Assembly (NCBI RefSeq): GCF_041224545.1
Contig: NZ_JBGFGP010000069.1
Span: 1 to 64,000 of the forward strand
Direction of reading: 5' to 3'
DNA: 64,000 nucleotides
Source of the DNA: Sedimentitalea sp041224545
GTDB taxonomy: Bacteria; Pseudomonadota; Alphaproteobacteria; Rhodobacterales; Rhodobacteraceae
This document shows positions 7,978 to 17,959 of the stretch, piece by piece. A program made the translations under genes and the position numbers. Each line of letters begins with the position of its first letter. Within the stretch, counting starts at the first letter, position 1. Below the pieces are notes generated by a model, which did no database searches, was not told where the DNA came from, and saw only the letters and a program-made list of their open reading frames with translations.

Positions 7978-10900
7978 TCAGAGATCCTCGACCATCATTA
8001 CGCCCTGCAGGCTCTTGAGCGCGCCCTTGATCTGAGGATTGATGGCGAATTCCTGCCCGAGTTCCATCTCGACCTCACCGGGTAGCGCGGGGTCCATCAG
8101 GCAGACCTGTACCGGGCCTCTCGCGGCGTTGCGCGCAGCGATTCGGGCGTCGTCAAGGACGCGCGCCACCGTCTCTACGGCATCTACAGTTTCGATAAAC
8201 ACTCGCAGACCAGCCGCCTCGAGTTCACCGATCGCCGCATCGACCGGCACGACCGAACGGGCCAGCAGCTTCAGCTGATCGCTTTCCACGTTGGCTTCGA
8301 CCGTGATCACCACTTTGGACCCGACATCGAGAAAACCGCGCGATTTTTCCAGGATCTCCGAGAACAGCGTCACCTCGTAGGCCCCGGTCGCATCCGAAAG
8401 CTGTGCAAAGGCAAACCGGTTGCCGCGCGCGGATTTACGTTCCTGTCGCCCCGCGACCACCCCTGCCAGTTTGGCCACGTGCGGCGAGGACGCCGCCTTT
8501 TTCTGCACCTCTTCCAGCGTCATCACACCCTTGCGTTTCAGAAAGGCGGCGTAATCGTCAAGCGGATGCCCGGACAGGTAGAAGCCGACGGCCCTGAACT
8601 CTTCGGCGAGACGCTCGGCGGGAAGCCAGTCATCGACCTGAGACAGGCGTGGTTCTGGGAGATCTTCGCCCGCCTCGCCAAAGAGCGAGACCTGGTTCGA
8701 GTTCTTCTGCTCATGCACCGCCGCCGAATAGGCAACGAGCGCATCCAGGCTGTCAAACACGCGACGCCGGTTGGAATCGAGCTGATCGAACGCACCGGCA
8801 CGTGCCAGCATCTCCATCGGACGCTTGCCCACGCGCTTCAGATCGACGCGTCGCGCCAGATCGAACAGCGTGACAAAGGGCTTCTCGACGCCATCCTGCC
8901 TGCGCCCGTCAGTCACCAGGCGCATCGCCTCGGTACCGACATTCTTGAGCGCCCCGAGCGCGTAGACCAGCGCCCCATCCACAACCTTGAAGGTTGCATC
9001 CGAGCGGTTCACGCAGGGCGGCACCCATGGCAGATCCAGCGCCTTTTTCACCTCTTCGAAATAGACCGCCAGCTTGTCGGTCAGGTGAATATCGCAGTTC
9101 ATCACCCCGGCCATGAACTCGACCGGATGGTTCGCCTTGAGCCAGGCGGTCTGGTAGCTGACCACGGCATAGGCCGCCGCGTGTGATTTGTTGAACCCGT
9201 AATTGGCGAATTTTTCCAGCAGGTCGAAAACCTCGGTCGCCTTTTTCCTGCCGACACCGTTTTCCGCCGCGCCCTTTTCGAATTTGGGACGTTCGGCGTC
9301 CATCGCCTCCTTGATCTTCTTGCCCATCGCCCGGCGCAGCAGGTCCGCGCCACCGAGGCTGTAGCCTGCCATGACCTGCGCGATCTGCATCACCTGCTCC
9401 TGATAGACGATGATGCCTTGGGTTTCTTCCAGGATATGGTCGATGAGCGGATGAACCGAGGTGATCTCGCGCTGGCCATTCTTGACTTCGCAATAGGTCG
9501 GGATGTTTTCCATCGGCCCCGGACGATAGAGCGCGACCAGGGCGACGATATCCTCGATACAGGTTGGCTTCATGCGCTTGAGCGCATCCATCATCCCCGA
9601 GCTTTCAACCTGGAACACCGCCACGGTCCTGGCGGCGGCGTAGAGCTTGTAGGTCTTTTCGTCGTCCAGTGGGATCAGGTTCATCTGGTTCTCGGCGCCT
9701 TCCGCGGGCTCGTAGAGCTGCGTGCCGTCCGCCGCCACGTGCAGCGGCCTGCCCGAGGCGAGAATCTGATCCAGCGCGTTCTGGATCACCGTCAGGGTTT
9801 TCAACCCCAGAAAGTCGAACTTGACCAGACCGGCCTGTTCCACCCACTTCATGTTGAACTGCGTCGCAGGCATGTCCGAGCGCGGGTCCTGGTAGAGCGG
9901 GACGAGCGCGTCCAGTGGTCTGTCACCGATCACCACGCCGGCAGCGTGGGTGGAGGCATTGCGCAGCAACCCCTCGACCTGCTGCCCATAGGTCAGCAAC
10001 CGGTCAACCACCTCTTCGGCCCTGGCCTCCTCGCGCAGGCGCGGTTCGTCGATCAGCGCCTTTTCGATGCTGACCGGCTTGACGCCTTCGACCGGGATCA
10101 TCTTGGACAGGCGATCGACCTGGCCATAGGGCATCTGCAGAACGCGACCGATGTCTCGGACCGCCGCCTTGGACAGAAGCGCACCAAAGGTGATGATCTG
10201 CCCGACCTTGTCGCGCCCGTATTTTTCCTGGACATAGCGGATCACCTCTTCGCGCCGGTCCATGCAGAAGTCGATATCGAAATCCGGCATCGACACCCGC
10301 TCGGGGTTGAGGAACCGTTCGAACAGCAGCGAATAGCGCAGCGGGTCAAGGTCGGTGATGGTCAGCGCATAGGCCACGAGGCTGCCCGCGCCCGATCCGC
10401 GCCCGGGTCCGACGGGAATATCATTGTCCTTGGCCCACTGGATAAAGTCGGCCACGATCAGGAAATAGCCGGGAAAGCCCATGCCCTCGATGATGCCCAG
10501 CTCGAAATCCAGACGTTTCTGATAGTCTTCGACACTGACCGCGTGCGGGATCACCGCAAGGCGCGCCTGCAGGCCCTCATTTGCCATGCGGCGAAGTTCG
10601 GCGACCTCGTCATCGGCGAATTTCGGCAGGATCGGATCGCGACGATAGGCCATGAAGGCGCATCGGCGCGCGATCTCGACGGTGTTTTCCACCGCTTCGG
10701 GCAAGTCGGCGAACAGGGTCACCATCTCTTGCTGGCTCTTGAAATAATGCTGCGCGGTCAACCGTCGCCGGGGTTCCTGCTGGTCGACATAGGCACCTTC
10801 GCTGATACAGATCAGCGCATCATGCGCCTCGTACATCTTGGTTTCGGGGAAATAGACATCATTGGTCGCCACCAGCGGCAGATTCATCGCATAGGCCATC

Positions 10901-11490
10901 TCGACATGGCCCTGTTCGGTCAGCCGTTCGGCTTCGGGTTGCCCTCCCTCGCCGGGGTGCCGCTGAAGTTCCACGTAAAGACGGTCGGGGAAGGCCCGTA
11001 CCATCCGGCCGAGCAGGTCTTCGGCTGCCGGGCGCTGACCCGCCTGCAGCAACATCCCGAGCGGCCCGTTGGGTCCACCGGTCAGACAGATCAGCCCGCC
11101 GGAATGCCGCTCCAGGTCCTCGGGCGTGACCTGCGGAAGCTGCCCACCCTTGTCGAGATAGAGGCAGGAGTTCAGCTTCATCAGGTTTTCATATCCGCTC
11201 TCGGACTGCGCCAGCAGCACGAGCGGCGCCGGCGCGCGCGGTTTCTCTCCGGGCTGCACCACCACATAGGCAAGGTCGACCTGACAGCCGATGATCGGCT
11301 GGATGCCCGCGCCGCTCGCCGTAACCGAAAATTCCAGCGCCGAGAACATGTTGTTGCTGTCGGTGACGGCCACGGCGGGCATGTCATTGGCCTTGCACAT
11401 GTCCGGCAGTTTCTTGAGCCGAACCGCGCCTTCCAGCAGCGAATATTCGGTGTGAACGCGCAGGTGGATGAATCGGGGATCGATGGTCAT
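7978..11490 (-). CDS. dnaE: DNA polymerase III alpha subunit
   Basis: Catalytic subunit of the replicative polymerase. The 1170-residue protein shows an N-terminal PHP domain (HLRVHTEYSLLEGAVRL near residue 10), the polymerase palm acidic motif MPDFDIDF at 401-408 (Asp403, 405, 407), a helix-hairpin-helix/tau-binding region, and a C-terminal OB fold (GVVAGRQERKSARGNRFAF). Length and domain order match DnaE1, not the error-prone DnaE2/ImuC. It appears monocistronic: slyX converges at its 3' end and the xdh operon diverges at its 5' end. Confidence 0.96.
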   Translation of the reverse strand: MTIDPRFIHLRVHTEYSLLEGAVRLKKLPDMCKANDMPAVAVTDSNNMFSALEFSVTASGAGIQPIIGCQVDLAYVVVQPGEKPRAPAPLVLLAQSESGYENLMKLNSCLYLDKGGQLPQVTPEDLERHSGGLICLTGGPNGPLGMLLQAGQRPAAEDLLGRMVRAFPDRLYVELQRHPGEGGQPEAERLTEQGHVEMAYAMNLPLVATNDVYFPETKMYEAHDALICISEGAYVDQQEPRRRLTAQHYFKSQQEMVTLFADLPEAVENTVEIARRCAFMAYRRDPILPKFADDEVAELRRMANEGLQARLAVIPHAVSVEDYQKRLDFELGIIEGMGFPGYFLIVADFIQWAKDNDIPVGPGRGSGAGSLVAYALTITDLDPLRYSLLFERFLNPERVSMPDFDIDFCMDRREEVIRYVQEKYGRDKVGQIITFGALLSKAAVRDIGRVLQMPYGQVDRLSKMIPVEGVKPVSIEKALIDEPRLREEARAEEVVDRLLTYGQQVEGLLRNASTHAAGVVIGDRPLDALVPLYQDPRSDMPATQFNMKWVEQAGLVKFDFLGLKTLTVIQNALDQILASGRPLHVAADGTQLYEPAEGAENQMNLIPLDDEKTYKLYAAARTVAVFQVESSGMMDALKRMKPTCIEDIVALVALYRPGPMENIPTYCEVKNGQREITSVHPLIDHILEETQGIIVYQEQVMQIAQVMAGYSLGGADLLRRAMGKKIKEAMDAERPKFEKGAAENGVGRKKATEVFDLLEKFANYGFNKSHAAAYAVVSYQTAWLKANHPVEFMAGVMNCDIHLTDKLAVYFEEVKKALDLPWVPPCVNRSDATFKVVDGALVYALGALKNVGTEAMRLVTDGRRQDGVEKPFVTLFDLARRVDLKRVGKRPMEMLARAGAFDQLDSNRRRVFDSLDALVAYSAAVHEQKNSNQVSLFGEAGEDLPEPRLSQVDDWLPAERLAEEFRAVGFYLSGHPLDDYAAFLKRKGVMTLEEVQKKAASSPHVAKLAGVVAGRQERKSARGNRFAFAQLSDATGAYEVTLFSEILEKSRGFLDVGSKVVITVEANVESDQLKLLARSVVPVDAAIGELEAAGLRVFIETVDAVETVARVLDDARIAARNAARGPVQVCLMDPALPGEVEMELGQEFAINPQIKGALKSLQGVMMVEDL

Positions 11491-11834
11491 GCCGCACGCT
11501 ACCCCGATCCGGCGCAGACGTAAAAGCGGCTTTTTCAGGTGTTGTCAGGATGGGGACGATTGTCGCCGGATTATTCTGAAAAATTTGAAGGCGTTTTCAC
11601 TCCTTGACCATACCGGCGGCAGGATGATCCATGAATCAAAGCCTTTAGACAACAGGCGGTCCGGAGGGCGGCACTTCTTTTTCCGCCTTCATGTCGCAGT
11701 GCAGCATATGTTTTCCTTGCCAGATCGCACTCTACCTTTCTAACCTGAATTCAATAAACGACCCGCAGGTGTTCTACGTCGCATCGAAAACCTGCAAAAC
11801 GGGTCACAACAGGGTACTGCGACGGGTTTCAGAC
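11491..11834. other. dnaE-xdhA divergent intergenic region
   Basis: 344 bases without a convincing gene, holding the promoters of dnaE (leftward) and the xdh operon (rightward). An imperfect hairpin GAGGGCGG / CCGCCTTC lies near 11665-11694. The stretch about 11700-11780 is AT-richer than its surroundings and probably holds the xdh promoter. I could not identify an operator for a known purine regulator. Confidence 0.5.
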
Positions 11835-13196
11835 ATGGACATCACGTTTCTTCTGAACGGAGAGACCGTAGCGTTGTCAGGTGTTTCACCGACGATGACG
11901 TTGCTCGACTGGTTGCGCGAGGAACGGCATCTGACAGGAACCAAGGAGGGCTGCAACGAAGGCGACTGCGGGGCCTGCACGGTGATGGTGACGGACGGAA
12001 CCGGGGCAAGAGCGCTCAACGCCTGCATCCTCTTTCTTCCGCAGTTGCAGGGCAAGGCCGTGCGCACGGTCGAAGGCGTGAGCGGCCCCGACGGCACGCT
12101 GCATCCGGTGCAGGAGGCGATGATCACCCATCACGGCAGCCAGTGCGGATTTTGCACGCCCGGCTTTGTCATGTCGATGACCGCCGCCCACCTGAACGGG
12201 GCGAGCAATCATGACGACCAGCTGGCGGGAAATCTGTGCCGCTGTACCGGCTATGCGCCGATCATCCGCGCGGCCGAGGCCGCCGCCGGGCAACCGGTGC
12301 CGCAATGGGTGCGCGACGATGCGCCCGCCGCTCCGCCCGCCGCGCCGTTTATCCCAGAAAGCGCCGACGCGCTTGCCGAGATCTATGCCCGCCATCCCGA
12401 CGCCACGCTGGTCGCCGGTGCGACCGATGTCGGGCTCTGGGTGACCAAGCAGCTGCGCGATCTTGATCCAGTCATCTTTCTCAACCGCTGCGACGATCTG
12501 CGGCATATCGAGATCGGCGAAACCGAAATCCGGGTAGGCGCGATGGTCGATATGAACGCGATGGGCGCGGCGATGGCCGATCTTCATCCATCCTATGCCG
12601 AGATGATCCGGCGCTATGCCAGCGTGCAGGTCCGAAACGCGGCGACCGTGGGTGGCAATATCGCCAATGGTTCGCCCATCGGTGACAACCCGCCCGCGTT
12701 GATCGCGCTTGGGGCCACCCTGCACCTGCGCAAGGGGGATGCGCGACGCGCCCTGCCGCTGGAAGAATTCTTCGTCGCCTACGGCAAGCAGGACCGTGCG
12801 CCCGGTGAATTTGTCGAGGCGGTCAGCTTTGCGCGCCAGCCGGACAGGCTCAGATGCTACAAGCTGTCCAAACGGTTCGATCAGGACATTTCCGCCGTCT
12901 GCGGCTGTTTCAATATCACCGTGGACGACGGCATCGTCCGCGCCGCCAGGATCGCATTTGGTGGTATGGCGGCCACCCCCAAACGTGCAAGGACGGTCGA
13001 AACCGCTCTGATCGGACAGCCCTGGACCGCCACCGGTATCAGCGCCGCCCAGGATGCCTTTGACGCCGACTTTACCCCGATGAGCGACATGCGGGCGTCG
13101 GCACGCTACCGGCTGGAAACGGCGCGGGCCATGCTGGCGCGATATTTTGCGGAGGATGGCGGGCAGACGGTTTCGGTTCTGGAGGTCAGCGCATGA
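11835..13196 (+). CDS. xdhA: Xanthine dehydrogenase small subunit (2Fe-2S and FAD)
   Basis: Carries electrons from the molybdenum centre to NAD during oxidation of hypoxanthine and xanthine to urate. The 453-residue protein has both iron-sulfur cluster motifs: Cys40, Cys45, Cys48 and Cys64 (plant-type) then Cys104, Cys107, Cys135 and Cys137. The FAD-binding domain (from about 165) contains TLVAGATDVG and ATVGGNIANGSPIGDNPP, and ends with the CO-dehydrogenase flavoprotein C-terminal region. The start is set at MDITFLLNGE, matching the family. The stop overlaps xdhB by 4 bases. It is first gene of a seven-gene purine operon. Confidence 0.94.
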   Translation: MDITFLLNGETVALSGVSPTMTLLDWLREERHLTGTKEGCNEGDCGACTVMVTDGTGARALNACILFLPQLQGKAVRTVEGVSGPDGTLHPVQEAMITHHGSQCGFCTPGFVMSMTAAHLNGASNHDDQLAGNLCRCTGYAPIIRAAEAAAGQPVPQWVRDDAPAAPPAAPFIPESADALAEIYARHPDATLVAGATDVGLWVTKQLRDLDPVIFLNRCDDLRHIEIGETEIRVGAMVDMNAMGAAMADLHPSYAEMIRRYASVQVRNAATVGGNIANGSPIGDNPPALIALGATLHLRKGDARRALPLEEFFVAYGKQDRAPGEFVEAVSFARQPDRLRCYKLSKRFDQDISAVCGCFNITVDDGIVRAARIAFGGMAATPKRARTVETALIGQPWTATGISAAQDAFDADFTPMSDMRASARYRLETARAMLARYFAEDGGQTVSVLEVSA

Positions 13197-15487
13197 GTGT
13201 CACCGCCCCCCTACCCCATGACGCCGCGCCCCTTCATGTGACGGGCGGCGCGCGTTATATCGACGACATCCCGACGCCGGCCGGTACGCTGCATCTGGCC
13301 TTTGGCCAGAGCGGGATTGCGCGCGGCCGGATCACCGCGATGGACCTTGCCGCCGTCCGCGCCGCCGAGGGTGTTGTGGCGGTTCTGACCGCCGAAGATT
13401 TGCCCTTTGCCAATGACGTGTCACCATCGGCCCATGACGAACCGCTGTTGTCGGATGGCACCGTGCATCACGTGGGCCAGGCGATTTTTCTGGTTATCGC
13501 CCGCAGCCACCTTGCCGCCCGCAAGGCGGCGCGCCTGGGCGAGATCACCTACGAGGAGGCGGAACCGCTGTTGAGCGTCGAACAGGCGCTCAAGGCCGAC
13601 AGCCGGTTCGAAGACGGTCCGCGCATCTATGAAAAAGGCGATGCCGCCGCCGCAATCGCAGCCGCATCGCATGTGATCGAAGGCAGCATCGAGATCGGCG
13701 GACAGGAACATTTCTATCTCGAAGGTCAGGCGGCGCTCGCGGTACCGCAGGAAGGCGGCGACATGCTGGTGCATTCCTCGACCCAGCATCCGACCGAGAT
13801 TCAGCACAAGGTGGCCGAGGCCATCGGCGTGCCGATGCATGGCGTCCGGGTGGAAACCCGCCGCATGGGCGGCGGTTTCGGCGGCAAGGAAAGCCAGGGC
13901 AATGCGCTCGCCTGTGCCTGCGCGGTGGCCGCACGGCTGACCGGCAAGGCCTGCAAGATGCGTTATGACCGCGATGACGACATGGTCATCACCGGCAAAC
14001 GCCACGACTTCCGCATCACCTATCGGGCGGGGTTCGACGATACCGGCCGCATCAGCGGTGTCGAATTCACCCAGTACACCCGTGGCGGCTGGGCGCAGGA
14101 TCTGACGCTGCCGGTCGCGGATCGGGCCATGCTGCACGCGGACAACGCCTATCTGCTGCCAAATGCGCGGATCGAAAGCCACCGGTTGAAAACCAACATG
14201 CAGAGCGCCACCGCCTATCGCGGGTTCGGTGGACCGCAGGGGGTGGTGGGAATAGAACGGGTCATCGACCACATCGCCCATGATCTGGGTCTGGACCCGG
14301 TCCAGGTGCGCAAGCGCAACTATTATGCCGAGGCGCCTGACGCGGATGCCGGAAACACCACGCCCTATGGCCAGGTGGTCGAGGATTTCGAGTTGCACGG
14401 CATGACCGAAGCCTTGCTTGCGAGCAGCGACTATGCCGCCCGCCGCGCCGCGATCGCCGAATGGAATGCCAGCCACGACATCATCAAGAAGGGCATCGCG
14501 TTCTCTCCGGTGAAATTCGGGATTTCCTTCACCCTCACGCATCTCAATCAGGCGGGGGCGCTGGTGCATGTCTATCAGGACGGCTCGGTTCACCTGAACC
14601 ACGGCGGGACCGAGATGGGCCAGGGCCTGTTCCAGAAGGTGGCCCAAGTCGCCGCGAGCCGGTTCGGCATTCCTCTGGAGATGGTCAAGATCACCGCCAC
14701 CGACACCGCCAAGGTGCCCAATACCTCGGCCACGGCGGCCTCGTCCGGCAGCGACCTGAACGGCATGGCGGTCAAGGCGGCGTGCGACACGATCCGCGAC
14801 CGCATCGCCGCGTTCCTGGCCGAGCGGCATCAGGCCGATGCCACAACCGTGCGGTTTTCCGACGGGCAGGTGCAGGTGGCGGATGCGACCTATACATTTG
14901 CCGAGGTCGCGGGGCTGGCCTATGCCGGGCGCGTCAGCCTGAGCGCCACCGGGTTCTACAAGACGCCAAAGCTCGAATGGGACCGGATCAAGGGACGCGG
15001 GCGGCCCTTCTTCTATTTTGCCCACGGCGCGGCCGTGACCGAAGTCGCCATCGACACCCTGACCGGCGAAAACCGCATCCTGCGCGCCGACATCCTGCAT
15101 GACGCGGGCGCCTCGCTGAACCCGGCGCTGGATATCGGGCAGGTCGAAGGCGGCTATGTGCAGGGCGCGGGATGGCTCACCACCGAGGAACTGGTCTGGG
15201 ATGACAAGGGACGCCTGCGCACCCATGCGCCCAGTACCTACAAGATCCCTGCCTGTTCGGACCGACCGGACGTGTTCAACGTCGCGCTGTGGGACGGGCA
15301 GAACCGGGAAGAAACGATCTATCGCTCCAAGGCGGTGGGCGAACCGCCCTTCATGCTGGGCATCTCGGCCTTTCTAGCGCTCAGCGATGCCATAGCCGCC
15401 TGTGGCGATGCCTACCCGGCGCTGGATGCACCGGCGACCGCCGAACAGGTCTGGACGGCGATCCGGCGGGTGCGCAATGGGATTTGA
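13193..15487 (+). CDS. xdhB: Xanthine dehydrogenase molybdopterin-binding (large) subunit
   Basis: Holds the molybdenum cofactor where the purine is hydroxylated. At 764 residues, it starts with the a/b hammerhead (GGARYIDDIPTPAGTLHLAF) and contains the cofactor loops GGGFGGKE (226-233), TAYRGFGGPQG and GGTEMGQGLFQK. The probable catalytic glutamate is Glu717 in KAVGEPPFMLG, as in the xanthine oxidase family. It overlaps xdhA by 4 bases and xdhC by 11, so the three are translationally coupled. Confidence 0.95.
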   Translation: MSVTAPLPHDAAPLHVTGGARYIDDIPTPAGTLHLAFGQSGIARGRITAMDLAAVRAAEGVVAVLTAEDLPFANDVSPSAHDEPLLSDGTVHHVGQAIFLVIARSHLAARKAARLGEITYEEAEPLLSVEQALKADSRFEDGPRIYEKGDAAAAIAAASHVIEGSIEIGGQEHFYLEGQAALAVPQEGGDMLVHSSTQHPTEIQHKVAEAIGVPMHGVRVETRRMGGGFGGKESQGNALACACAVAARLTGKACKMRYDRDDDMVITGKRHDFRITYRAGFDDTGRISGVEFTQYTRGGWAQDLTLPVADRAMLHADNAYLLPNARIESHRLKTNMQSATAYRGFGGPQGVVGIERVIDHIAHDLGLDPVQVRKRNYYAEAPDADAGNTTPYGQVVEDFELHGMTEALLASSDYAARRAAIAEWNASHDIIKKGIAFSPVKFGISFTLTHLNQAGALVHVYQDGSVHLNHGGTEMGQGLFQKVAQVAASRFGIPLEMVKITATDTAKVPNTSATAASSGSDLNGMAVKAACDTIRDRIAAFLAERHQADATTVRFSDGQVQVADATYTFAEVAGLAYAGRVSLSATGFYKTPKLEWDRIKGRGRPFFYFAHGAAVTEVAIDTLTGENRILRADILHDAGASLNPALDIGQVEGGYVQGAGWLTTEELVWDDKGRLRTHAPSTYKIPACSDRPDVFNVALWDGQNREETIYRSKAVGEPPFMLGISAFLALSDAIAACGDAYPALDAPATAEQVWTAIRRVRNGI

Positions 15488-16412
15488 CCTGGAGGAGTTA
15501 CGCGCCGCCGTGGCCGCGCACGGTCGCGTGACCCGGGTGGTTATCGCCGCGATACGCGGATCCTCCCCGCGCGAAGTCGGCGCCGCGATGCTCGTCTGGG
15601 AGACAGGGCAATCCGGCACGATCGGCGGTGGAACACTTGAATTCCAGGCTGCCAAGGCCGCACGCAGCACGCCCTCCACGGGGGTGAGTCATCACGCACT
15701 CGGCCCCGATCTGGGCCAATGCTGTGGCGGCGCGGTGACCCTATTGACCGAGGTCTATGACGCCGCCGCTCTGGCCGCGCTTGACGCGGACGTGATCGCG
15801 CGCGCCACCGATGGTCCGGCAATCATGCCGATGTCGGTCCGCCGCGTCCTGGCCGGCGCACGTGCGCAGGGCATGGCCCCCGCGCCGCAACTGCTGGATG
15901 GCTGGATGATCGAACCGGTCCATCGGCCCACGCGCCCGATCTGGATCTGGGGCGCCGGTCACGTTGGGCGGGCGCTGGTGCAGGTCCTGGCGCCGCTGCC
16001 GGACCTTGCGATCACCTGGGTCGATACCGCCGCGACCCGGTTCCCCGAGACCCTCGCACCCGGCGTGACCAGCGTATCCGCCGCCAAACCCGCGGCGCTG
16101 GTGCCGCATGCCCCGACCGATGCCGAGCACCTGATCCTGACCTATTCGCACACGCTCGATCTCGAGCTGTGTCATCGGCTGCTGGGGCATGAATTTGCCT
16201 TTGCCGGGCTGATCGGATCGAAGACCAAATGGGCGCGGTTCCGGTCGCGGCTGGCGGCCCTGGGCCATGCCGGCGGACGGATTGCCGACATCACCTGCCC
16301 GATCGGCGATCCATCGCTGGGCAAGCACCCGCAGATGATTGCCATCGGCGTCGCGGCGGCGCTGATGCGGTCCGACCAAACAAGACATGCCAAAAAGGAT
16401 GTGAGCGCGTGA
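15477..16412 (+). CDS. xdhC: Xanthine dehydrogenase accessory protein XdhC
   Basis: In Rhodobacter, XdhC binds the molybdenum cofactor, supports its sulfuration and delivers it to XdhB; it is not part of the mature enzyme. The 311-residue protein has the N-terminal XdhC/CoxI domain (GSSPREVGAAMLVW, GPDLGQCCGGAV) and a C-terminal Rossmann-like domain (IWIWGAGHVGRALVQ, then GLIGSKTKWARFRSRL). The start MGFDLEELRAAV lies inside the xdhB end; the stop overlaps the next GTG start by 4 bases. Confidence 0.93.
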   Translation: MGFDLEELRAAVAAHGRVTRVVIAAIRGSSPREVGAAMLVWETGQSGTIGGGTLEFQAAKAARSTPSTGVSHHALGPDLGQCCGGAVTLLTEVYDAAALAALDADVIARATDGPAIMPMSVRRVLAGARAQGMAPAPQLLDGWMIEPVHRPTRPIWIWGAGHVGRALVQVLAPLPDLAITWVDTAATRFPETLAPGVTSVSAAKPAALVPHAPTDAEHLILTYSHTLDLELCHRLLGHEFAFAGLIGSKTKWARFRSRLAALGHAGGRIADITCPIGDPSLGKHPQMIAIGVAAALMRSDQTRHAKKDVSA

Positions 16413-17926
16413 CAGTTCCCCTTCTGAGCCTTCAGGGTCTGACCAAGGCCTATCCCGGCGTGATCGCCAACAACAACGTGTCCTTTGACATCGGCGTCGG
16501 GCAGGTCCACGCCCTGCTGGGCGAAAACGGTGCCGGGAAATCGACGCTGGTCAAGATGATCTACGGATTGGTGAAACCCGACAGCGGCACCATGCTGCTC
16601 AATGGCCGGACCTATGCGCCGCCGGAACCCCGCGCCGCGCGGGCGGATGGCATCGCAATGGTATTTCAGCATTTTTCGCTGTTCGATGCGCTGAACGTGG
16701 CAGAGAACATCGCGCTTGGCATGGAAAACCCGCCGGCCATGCGGGATCTTGCGGCACGTATCCGCGACGTTTCCGAAACCTACGGGCTGCCACTCGATCC
16801 CTTTCGCACGGTGGGCGATCTCTCGGCCGGTGAACGCCAGAGGGTCGAGATCATCCGCTGCCTGTTGCAGGACCCCAAGCTGCTGATCATGGACGAACCG
16901 ACCAGCGTGCTGACGCCGCAAGAGGTGGACATCCTCTTCCAGACCCTGCGCAAGTTGAAATCCGAGGGCACCGCGATCCTCTATATCAGCCACAAGCTCG
17001 AAGAGATCCGCACCCTGTGCGATCATGCCACGGTGCTGCGTCTGGGCGAAAATGTCGGCGAGTGCATCCCCGCCGAGACCAGCGCGCGCGACATGGCCGA
17101 ACTGATGGTCGGCAGCGCGCTGAAGCCGCCCGAACGCTCGCGGCGCGAGCTTGGCGAGGTCGCGCTGGACATCAGCGGGCTGTCGGTGCCGTCGCCCTCG
17201 GATTTCGGCACGGCGCTCAGGAACATCCACATGACCGTCCGTCAGGGTGAGGTTCTGGGCATTGGCGGCGTTGCAGGCAACGGGCAGGACGAGCTGCTGT
17301 CGGTGCTTTCGGGCGAAGTGACGACCGCCGCCGACGCGGTCAAGCTGGCCGGACGGCCAGTGGGCGACCTGGGCCCGACCGCGCGACGGCGGCTTGGCCT
17401 GCTGACCGCGCCGGAGGAACGGCTGGGCCACGCCGCGGCCCCGGACATGAGCCTGACGGAAAACGCCATGCTGACCGGATCGGTGCGCGAGAACCTAGTG
17501 AGCAACGGTTTCCTGAAATGGCGCGATGCCGAGAATTTTGCAAAACGGATCATCGCCGATTTCGACGTGCGCACGCCCGGTCCGGACAACGCGGCACGAT
17601 CGTTGTCGGGCGGGAACCTGCAGAAATTCGTAATCGGCCGCGAGGTGCTGCAACGCCCGGACGTGCTGGTGGTGAATCAGCCGACCTGGGGCGTGGACGC
17701 CAGCGCCGCCGCCGCAATCCGGCAATCGATCCTCGACCTTGCCGCGAACGGCGCGGCGGTGGTCTGCATCAGCCAGGATCTGGATGAACTCATGGAAATC
17801 AGCGACCGCTTCGCCGCTCTGAACGAAGGCCGCCTGAGCACGCCCCGCGACACAACGGGCCTGACCATCGACGAAATCGGCCTGATGATGGGCGGCGCAC
17901 ATGGAATGGAGGTGGCCCATGTCTGA
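16409..17926 (+). CDS. BMP-type nucleoside/purine ABC importer, double ATPase
   Basis: Energises uptake with the two permeases and binding protein downstream. The 505-residue protein has two fused nucleotide-binding domains as in RbsA/NupA-type transporters. The first has Walker A GENGAGKS (38-45), LSAGERQRVEI and LLIMDEPTS. The second keeps LSGGNLQKFVIGRE but has a degenerate Walker A (GVAGNGQDELL), typical of this class. GTG start, overlapping xdhC by 4 bases (GTGA) with AAGGA upstream. The link to xanthine dehydrogenase points to purine bases or nucleosides as substrate. Confidence 0.9.
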   Translation: MTVPLLSLQGLTKAYPGVIANNNVSFDIGVGQVHALLGENGAGKSTLVKMIYGLVKPDSGTMLLNGRTYAPPEPRAARADGIAMVFQHFSLFDALNVAENIALGMENPPAMRDLAARIRDVSETYGLPLDPFRTVGDLSAGERQRVEIIRCLLQDPKLLIMDEPTSVLTPQEVDILFQTLRKLKSEGTAILYISHKLEEIRTLCDHATVLRLGENVGECIPAETSARDMAELMVGSALKPPERSRRELGEVALDISGLSVPSPSDFGTALRNIHMTVRQGEVLGIGGVAGNGQDELLSVLSGEVTTAADAVKLAGRPVGDLGPTARRRLGLLTAPEERLGHAAAPDMSLTENAMLTGSVRENLVSNGFLKWRDAENFAKRIIADFDVRTPGPDNAARSLSGGNLQKFVIGREVLQRPDVLVVNQPTWGVDASAAAAIRQSILDLAANGAAVVCISQDLDELMEISDRFAALNEGRLSTPRDTTGLTIDEIGLMMGGAHGMEVAHV

Positions 17927-17959
17927 GCCAGAACAGCCCGCACAACGGGAGACGGGCGC

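Noticed and set aside
9418..11523. 701-codon frame antisense to dnaE
   Set aside because: Composition and lack of any recognisable domain mark it as a shadow of dnaE codon bias.
11468..11743. Possible small gene in the dnaE-xdhA gap
   Set aside because: It starts inside dnaE, has no ribosome-binding site and no protein-like composition; the gap is better read as promoters.
13421..15226. 601-codon frame antisense to xdhB
   Set aside because: Same reason: a shadow of a clearly real, motif-complete gene.
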